Below, in pieces: positions 6,242 through 10,117 of a stretch of DNA of 10,117 nt. The stretch lies in assembly GCA_003152795.1 (NCBI GenBank), contig PMBA01000118.1, forward strand, positions 765-10,881, written 5' to 3'. The notes under the pieces are model-generated. The model saw only the letters and a list, made by a program, of their open reading frames with translations, did not search any database and had not been told where the DNA came from. Source of the stretch: Acidobacteriaceae bacterium. Lineage in GTDB: Bacteria; Acidobacteriota; Terriglobia; Terriglobales; Acidobacteriaceae. Within the stretch, counting starts at the first letter, position 1. Each line of letters starts with the position of its first letter. A program made the position numbers and the translations under genes.

Positions 6242-6849
6242 TAATAAAACAGATACTTTCTCCACTTATCGTCGGAGTGCCCCATCAGGCGCATGATGTG
6301 GCGACTGGTGTGGAGGTTGAAGGAGCGGGGTTCGCGCGCGGGCTTCATGTTGGCTTCGTGGGGAAGCTGGTTGCCTTTGCGGCGGTTGCAGGGATGACAG
6401 CAGGCGACGAGGTTCTCCCAGGTGGAGAGGCCTCCGCGCGAGCGTGGGATCACGTGGTCCAGCGTAAGTTCGCCGGAAGGCAGGGTGACGCTGCAATACT
6501 GGCAGGTGTTGCGGTCGCGCAGCAGGATATTTTTTCGCGATAGCGCTCGCGACTGATGGGGGATGCGGCGATACTCGAGCAAACGAATGACCGAGGGGAC
6601 ACGAAGAGCCACGCGAGCGGCGTGCAGGAAGTGTCCATTTTCTTCTTCTGTCATGGCGACGCCCTTCAGCACCAGCACGATCGCGCGGCGCGCGGCGCAC
6701 ACGTTGATCGGCTCGTACGAAGCGTTCAGCACCAGCACCGGCTGATGCAGAGCGTGGCCATCGCCTTCCTGGTGCATGCCGGAAACCAGCATCGACGCCG
6801 GGAGATGCGACCGCATGCTGCCGCCGAAATTGTGCAATCGCAACGACAT
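6241..6849 (-). CDS. HNH endonuclease
   Basis: A 202-residue protein from ATG 6849, ending in [10 protein letters not shown]. An N-terminal domain ([20 protein letters not shown], then LVLKGVA) of the type found in many bacterial HNH proteins precedes the HNH/ribosomal-zinc-ribbon nuclease fold. The fold shows CQYC (Cys116, Cys119), [12 protein letters not shown] with Asp131-His132, WENLVACC with Asn146, and CHPCNRRKG (Cys151, Cys154, Asn155). The two CxxC pairs bind zinc and the His/Asn residues form the metal-dependent nickase/nuclease site. The biological target is unknown; such genes are often housekeeping neighbours rather than parts of restriction systems. The frame is open further upstream, but that part overlaps comF, so the first Met after the comF stop was chosen; ATGs at 6816, 6792 and 6777 are alternatives. 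It starts 5 bases after the comF stop, suggesting translational coupling. Confidence 0.88.
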   Translation of the reverse strand: MSLRLHNFGGSMRSHLPASMLVSGMHQEGDGHALHQPVLVLNASYEPINVCAARRAIVLVLKGVAMTEEENGHFLHAARVALRVPSVIRLLEYRRIPHQSRALSRKNILLRDRNTCQYCSVTLPSGELTLDHVIPRSRGGLSTWENLVACCHPCNRRKGNQLPHEANMKPAREPRSFNLHTSRHIMRLMGHSDDKWRKYLFY

Positions 6850-6854
6850 GATTT

Positions 6855-7646
6855 CTACCCGTGAGCCGCCATGCCCACGCGAACCTCGCACCACTCCGCG
6901 GACAGATTCTCTGGCAGAATCCCCGCCAACGAAATGACATCGGAATGTTTCAGTGTGCGAGCTACCGTCGCCACCCATACCCGAGCCGCTCCGGCGCGGC
7001 GAAGTACGCGCGCACACTCCGAGACCGTGGTCCCCGTGGTATAGACATCGTCGACCAGTAAGATGTTGCGGTTCAATATTCGCGTTGGATCGCTCAACGC
7101 AAAAGCGCCCCGGAGGTTCTGGCGCCGTTGATGACGAGTCAGGCCGATCTGGCTATCGGTTTCGCGGCAGCGGACCAGGACTCCCGTGCACAGTTCAAAC
7201 CGCTTCGGACGCGCCAACTGCCGCAGGGCGCCTCGCGCGATGGTCTCGGCCTGGTTGAATCCGCGCTGCGCTTGCTTGCGCTTGTGCAGGGGAACCGGGA
7301 CAACAGCGATGGTCCCGGGAAAGGCGGTCCCAGCGGGCATCGCCTGTTCCAGTCCGGCAATCGTCTCCGCCAGCATGCGTCCCAGAACCGCCGCCGCGGG
7401 ACGCACCTGCTGGAATTTGAGCAAATGGATCAAGTCGCGTAATTCAGCGTCATAACTGCCGTAGGCAACCGCCCGCTCGAACGGAGGATCCAGTCGCTGA
7501 CAGAGCAGGCACCGCGTCTCCGCGCCGCCCGCCGCTCGACCATCCGCGACTCGATCATCGGGAACTCCGCGATCAATGCAGATTGGGACGTGCAGCGCGT
7601 CGCCGCAAACCGCGCAGTACGACCCCTTCAGCGGTCGCAGCGCCAT
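6855..7646 (-). CDS. comF: ComF family phosphoribosyltransferase-like protein (N-terminus disrupted)
   Basis: From ATG 7646 the protein has 263 residues. ComF in competent bacteria helps import single-stranded DNA together with the ComFA helicase; in many bacteria the role is unknown. The zinc-ribbon pairs CAVC (11-14) and CLLC (46-49) are followed by [17 protein letters not shown] (116-132) and the PRPP loop [13 protein letters not shown] (195-207), both diagnostic of ComF. The ATG at 7646 has GAAGG 7 bases upstream. However, the same frame continues upstream without a stop to 7874 and encodes LFPADCRICG and LPVCEGC, the two further CxxC pairs of the usual ComF double zinc ribbon, with no ATG, GTG or TTG before 7649 (TTG). 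The annotated start is therefore the first canonical ATG, not necessarily the native one. The downstream HNH gene is 5 bases away. Confidence 0.85.
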   Translation of the reverse strand: MALRPLKGSYCAVCGDALHVPICIDRGVPDDRVADGRAAGGAETRCLLCQRLDPPFERAVAYGSYDAELRDLIHLLKFQQVRPAAAVLGRMLAETIAGLEQAMPAGTAFPGTIAVVPVPLHKRKQAQRGFNQAETIARGALRQLARPKRFELCTGVLVRCRETDSQIGLTRHQRRQNLRGAFALSDPTRILNRNILLVDDVYTTGTTVSECARVLRRAGAARVWVATVARTLKHSDVISLAGILPENLSAEWCEVRVGMAAHG

Positions 7647-7789
7647 CAAACAGCCTTCACAAACGGGAAGTCGGGAAACTCTAAGGAGGGGGGAACCACA
7701 GATACGGCAATCGGCGGGAAAAAGGGTGAAGAATAAAATCGCAGCAGCGCGCTCGGCAAAGCCAGCGAACCCATGATCCGTCGAACCAT
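7647..7789 (-). other. comF: Out-of-frame N-terminal zinc-ribbon coding segment of comF
   Basis: The codons 7739-7647, in the comF frame, read ILFFTLFPADCRICG and then SPLLRVSRLPVCEGCL, a typical ComF start region. The plausible start codons lie one frame away: ATG 7789 and ATG 7774 (MVRRIMGSLALPSALLRF). One added base in the TTTT run near 7736-7739 or in the TTTTT run at 7719-7723 would join the two into an ordinary ComF N-terminus. A -1 ribosomal slip at the CTTTTTC run, or an ATT start at 7739, are alternatives. A true mutation or an assembly indel cannot be told apart here. Confidence 0.65.
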
Positions 7790-7874
7790 GGACCGCCGCT
7801 TGGCCCTGGGCAGCCCGTATTCGGAACCCAGTACTGCTGAAGACGGCCTCCCGCTCCCGGCACGCCTCGCCGGA

Positions 7875-7893
7875 CTATACTTCGCCAGTATAG
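7875..7893. promoter_or_regulatory. Palindrome over the -10 box (candidate operator)
   Basis: CTATACT (7875-7881) and AGTATAG (7887-7893) are perfect 7-base inverted arms with a TCGCC spacer. One arm contains the minus-strand TATACT -10 hexamer and the other covers the predicted transcript start. This is a usual place for a repressor dimer site. No regulator is identified. Confidence 0.4.
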
Positions 7894-7915
7894 CCGCGGT
7901 GTACTCCCTATGCAA
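7887..7915 (-). promoter_or_regulatory. Sigma70-type promoter for comF-HNH
   Basis: On the minus strand TTGCAT (7915-7910) is followed, after exactly 17 bases, by TATACT (7892-7887), a -35/-10 pair with 4/6 and 5/6 agreement. The expected transcript start is near 7880, about 90 bases before ATG 7789. The -35 box overlaps the stop codon of the small zinc-ribbon gene, so comF and the HNH gene can be expressed apart from it. Confidence 0.5.
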
Positions 7916-8183
7916 CGCGGCCATCGGACTTCGAACCGCCCGGCGTTTCACTCTCCGAAAGCTTGGGCTCGGACGGCGGACGCTCCGGCGCCGGAATCGT
8001 GTACCAGGCATACGCCCGGTGGTAGCAACGCTCACAGCGGACCGTTTGCAGCAACAAAAGCGGAAGCACATATTTTTCGAAGAAACCGCGCGGGCGGGAG
8101 CGATATGCTTCCTGTCCACCACATTCCCGGCAGTGGAAGTCCTCGAAAAACCGGCTCCAAGAGGGTCTGGCAAGGGGGTTCAC
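7908..8183 (-). CDS. Small CxxC zinc-ribbon protein, function unknown
   Basis: A 91-residue protein starting at GTG 8183, backed by AGGAG 7 bases upstream. It has two zinc-knuckle pairs, CREC (18-21) and CERC (50-53). Between them is the segment SRPRGFFEKYVLPLLLLQTVRC, whose core (about 35-46) is hydrophobic but short for a full membrane span. The tail (60-91) is Pro/Ser/Glu-rich and likely disordered. I recognise the pattern (zinc pair, RxRG-E, short Leu-rich stretch, zinc pair) as one recurring in small acidobacterial hypothetical proteins, but no function is known to me. It precedes comF in the same direction, with about 118 bases to the nearest likely comF ATG and a separate promoter in between. 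Confidence 0.75.
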   Translation of the reverse strand: MNPLARPSWSRFFEDFHCRECGGQEAYRSRPRGFFEKYVLPLLLLQTVRCERCYHRAYAWYTIPAPERPPSEPKLSESETPGGSKSDGRVA

Positions 8184-8328
8184 GCAATAGCTCCTGGAAA
8201 GAACATTCTAACTCTGGTTAAGATGCAAGGTTGCGGGAAAAGGGCGGCGTATTCTGTTCCTCCGCACTTCCCAAAGTGAGGCCCGCACTTGTAAAGCTGC
8301 CTTTGGGCATGTTAAGGTGCGCCGTCTC

Positions 8329-8337
8329 TGCTAATGT
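8329..8337 (+). promoter_or_regulatory. Weak extended -10 candidate for the OPT transporter gene
   Basis: TGCTAATGT fits an extended -10 (TGnTAnnnT) 39 bases before ATG 8376; no convincing -35 box precedes it. A competing weak pair, TTGTAA (8289-8294) with TAAGGT (8313-8318), has an 18-base spacer. Neither is strong. Confidence 0.25.
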
Positions 8338-8375
8338 GAATCGGCAATGAAATTCCTGGTGACCACGAGGACCCT

Positions 8376-10117
8376 ATGAGTACCCCTGCGGCGAATCAAG
8401 AAGCTCCCCGCAAGCATCGCCCCTATGTTCCGGAATCGATGGAAATGAAGGAGTTCACCTTCCGGGCCGTACTGATCGGCCTGTTCCTGACCGCCCTGCT
8501 CGGCTCCGCGAACGCCTACCTCGGCCTCAAGGCGGGGATGACGATTGCCGCGACCTATCCCGCAGCCGTCATCTCCATGGCGCTGTTGCGGTTGATGAAG
8601 GGTTCGCTGCTGGAAGAGAACATCGCGCGAACCGTGGGCTCGATCGGCGAGTCGGTAGCGGCCGGAGCAATCTTCACGATTCCTGCCTTTGTGATGGCCG
8701 GCTTGTGGCCGACACTGACTCCTAGTTTCAGAACACCCGAATACTGGAAGTCGGTTGCTCTAATGATGATTGGCGGCACGCTCGGCATCCTCTTTGTGAC
8801 CCTCCTGCGCCGGGTAATGGTCGAGGACGCAGACCTGCCCTTTCCCGAATCCGTGGCCGCCTCCGAGATACACAAGGCCGGACAGCAGGGGTCGAAAGCC
8901 GCGAAGATCCTTTTTGCCAACATGGGTTTTGGCGCCTTCATGTACCTGCTGGGAGCGATCAATGTCTTCAATCCCAACAATACTTTTCCCATGAAGATCA
9001 GCGACCTGGGAAAGAAGTTGCTGCTCCGCACCAGCACCAATCCCAACGTGGCTACGACGATTACCGGCGGCGCAACATTGCTGACCGCGCCCGACATCAG
9101 CCCGGCTTATCTCGGCGTGGGATACATCATTGGTCCCCGGCTGGCCGCCTTGAATTTCGCGGGCGGAGTGCTGGCATGGGGACTGTTAGTCCCACTCCTA
9201 ACCTTCACCATCGGTCCGTATATCCAGGCATCGATGCCAGAGGGGCAAACCATTGCCTGGCCACTGCTGGCGCAAGCCATCTACTTCTCGATTGTGCGGC
9301 CGATCGCGGTCGGCGGGATGCTCGTGGGCGCGTCTTACACGCTGTTCAAGATGCGTAAACAGTTGGCCCTGGGGATGGGTCGCGCCGTTTCCGACTTGAA
9401 AAAGTCGGCAGCCGTACACGCCGCTTCCAATCGCACCGAGCGCGATCTGCCAGCCAAGGCGGTTTTCGCCGGCATCGCCGTCGTATTCGTGGCAATGATT
9501 CTGCTCTACTACTATTTCATCAGCGGAGCGGGGACGCTTTCGAGTTCCCGGATACTATCTGGCTCGCTCGTGGCCGCCGGCGTGATGATCATCGTCGGAT
9601 TTTTCTTCGCCGCCGTCTCCGGAAACCTGGTGGGCATGATCGGGTCTTCGAACAATCCTGTCTCCGGGCTTACGCTGTGCACGCTGGTGATCGCGGCGCT
9701 GCTGATGGTCGCTCTGGGCGTTTCCGGAACGGGCGGAGTGGCGGCAGTCCTTGGCGTGGCAGCCGTAGTTTGCGTTTCTTCCGCGGTGGCGGGCGAGATG
9801 TTGCAGGACCTGAAGGTCGGACACATCCTCGGCGGAACACCGTCCAAAATGCAGATCGGAGACCTTCTCGGCATCGTCGTGGCATCGCTGGTCCTGTTCT
9901 TCCCGATCGCGATTCTGGCCAAGGCATACACCTTCGGCAGCCCGGCGCTTCCCGCCCCGCAGGCGGGATTAATGGCCATGCTCTCCAAGGGAATCGTGGG
10001 CGGGGACATGGCGTGGCCGCTGGTGATCGTCGGCATCCTGCTGGGCCTGGCGATGATCATGATCGAGGTGAAGAGCGTGATGCTCTTCGCGGTCGGCATG
10101 TATCTGCCGTTAGGCAC
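8376..10117 (+). CDS. OPT-family oligopeptide transporter (3' end outside window)
   Basis: At least 580 codons are open from ATG 8376 to the end of the window with no stop; bacterial family members are usually about 600-700 residues, so little is missing. It is an inner-membrane secondary transporter with many hydrophobic spans. Diagnostic stretches are FRAVLIGLFLTALLGSANAY and LGLKAGMTIAATYPAAVIS near the N-terminus, DADLPFPESVAASEIHKAG, the GVGYIIGPRLAALNFAGGVL segment, and GSSNNPVSGLTL, a conserved OPT signature. The family moves small peptides, or metal-chelate complexes in the yellow-stripe branch, by proton coupling; the substrate here is unknown. GAGGA at 8367-8371 supports the start. 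A 10-codon frame, MKFLVTTRTL (8347-8379), overlaps the start by ATGA. The gene is divergent from the zinc-ribbon/comF group. Confidence 0.93.
   Translation, partial: MSTPAANQEAPRKHRPYVPESMEMKEFTFRAVLIGLFLTALLGSANAYLGLKAGMTIAATYPAAVISMALLRLMKGSLLEENIARTVGSIGESVAAGAIFTIPAFVMAGLWPTLTPSFRTPEYWKSVALMMIGGTLGILFVTLLRRVMVEDADLPFPESVAASEIHKAGQQGSKAAKILFANMGFGAFMYLLGAINVFNPNNTFPMKISDLGKKLLLRTSTNPNVATTITGGATLLTAPDISPAYLGVGYIIGPRLAALNFAGGVLAWGLLVPLLTFTIGPYIQASMPEGQTIAWPLLAQAIYFSIVRPIAVGGMLVGASYTLFKMRKQLALGMGRAVSDLKKSAAVHAASNRTERDLPAKAVFAGIAVVFVAMILLYYYFISGAGTLSSSRILSGSLVAAGVMIIVGFFFAAVSGNLVGMIGSSNNPVSGLTLCTLVIAALLMVALGVSGTGGVAAVLGVAAVVCVSSAVAGEMLQDLKVGHILGGTPSKMQIGDLLGIVVASLVLFFPIAILAKAYTFGSPALPAPQAGLMAMLSKGIVGGDMAWPLVIVGILLGLAMIMIEVKSVMLFAVGMYLPLG

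Noticed and set aside
6241..7646. comF-HNH as a defence or restriction island
   Set aside because: There is no methyltransferase, ATPase or toxin partner; the pairing fits housekeeping neighbours.
7646..8173. A separate 175-codon minus gene ending in TGATG overlap with comF
   Set aside because: Its first half is a shadow of the zinc-ribbon gene and its second half is the out-of-frame version of the ComF N-terminus; only the ATG region near 7774-7789 is likely meaningful.
7773..8279. A 168-codon plus-strand frame across the zinc-ribbon gene
   Set aside because: It is antisense to a gene with two CxxC pairs, AGGAG and a GTG start, and carries no domain of its own.
8555..10117. Long minus-strand frames (180 and 201 codons) opposite the OPT transporter
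   Set aside because: The plus frame has clear OPT motifs throughout; the minus frames are Thr/Ala/Pro-rich low-information sequence.

Overview
The window looks like a GC-rich chromosome segment from an Acidobacteriota-like bacterium. This is inferred from gene content, chiefly a winged-helix/TPR membrane regulator, a secreted IPT/Ig-like protein, a LolA-like periplasmic protein and a small CxxC zinc-ribbon protein. No rRNA, tRNA, CRISPR array or transposase gene was seen.

Layout from left to right: the 3' end of a short-chain dehydrogenase (+), then hairpins including a terminator-like structure. Next come a secreted LolA/outer-membrane-lipoprotein-sorting-like protein (+) and a convergent secreted IPT/Ig-like protein (-). 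Divergent from the latter is a 669-residue one-component membrane regulator (+; OmpR-type winged helix, one TM, TolB-like domain, TPRs). It is followed 61 bases later by a secreted alpha/beta-hydrolase esterase (+) with an intact Ser-Asp-His triad.

Between the convergent esterase and HNH genes (about 5678-6243) lies a compact repeat-bounded unit. Two near-identical 72-base direct repeats (69/72), each folding into a hairpin built of 8-base AGGTTTCA-type units, flank a four-helix-bundle gene of the S23/23S-rRNA-intervening-sequence family (the family that also contains the DGR protein Avd). That gene has a strong ribosome binding site and full family length, but codon 30 is TGA, so it is broken, misread or expressed only from an internal ATG.

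To the right, on the minus strand, are a small zinc-ribbon protein gene, comF and an HNH endonuclease gene. The comF reading frame carries recognisable zinc-ribbon sequence (CRIC and CEGC) upstream of its first usable start codon, while plausible ATG starts sit in another frame. This indicates a frameshift, an assembly error or a non-canonical start. A good sigma70-type promoter with a palindrome over its -10 box lies between the zinc-ribbon gene and comF. The window ends inside a bacterial OPT-family transporter (+), divergent from the zinc-ribbon/comF/HNH group.

Most genes are ordinary. The two places that deserve attention are the repeat-bounded S23 unit with its nonsense codon and the disrupted N-terminus of comF.
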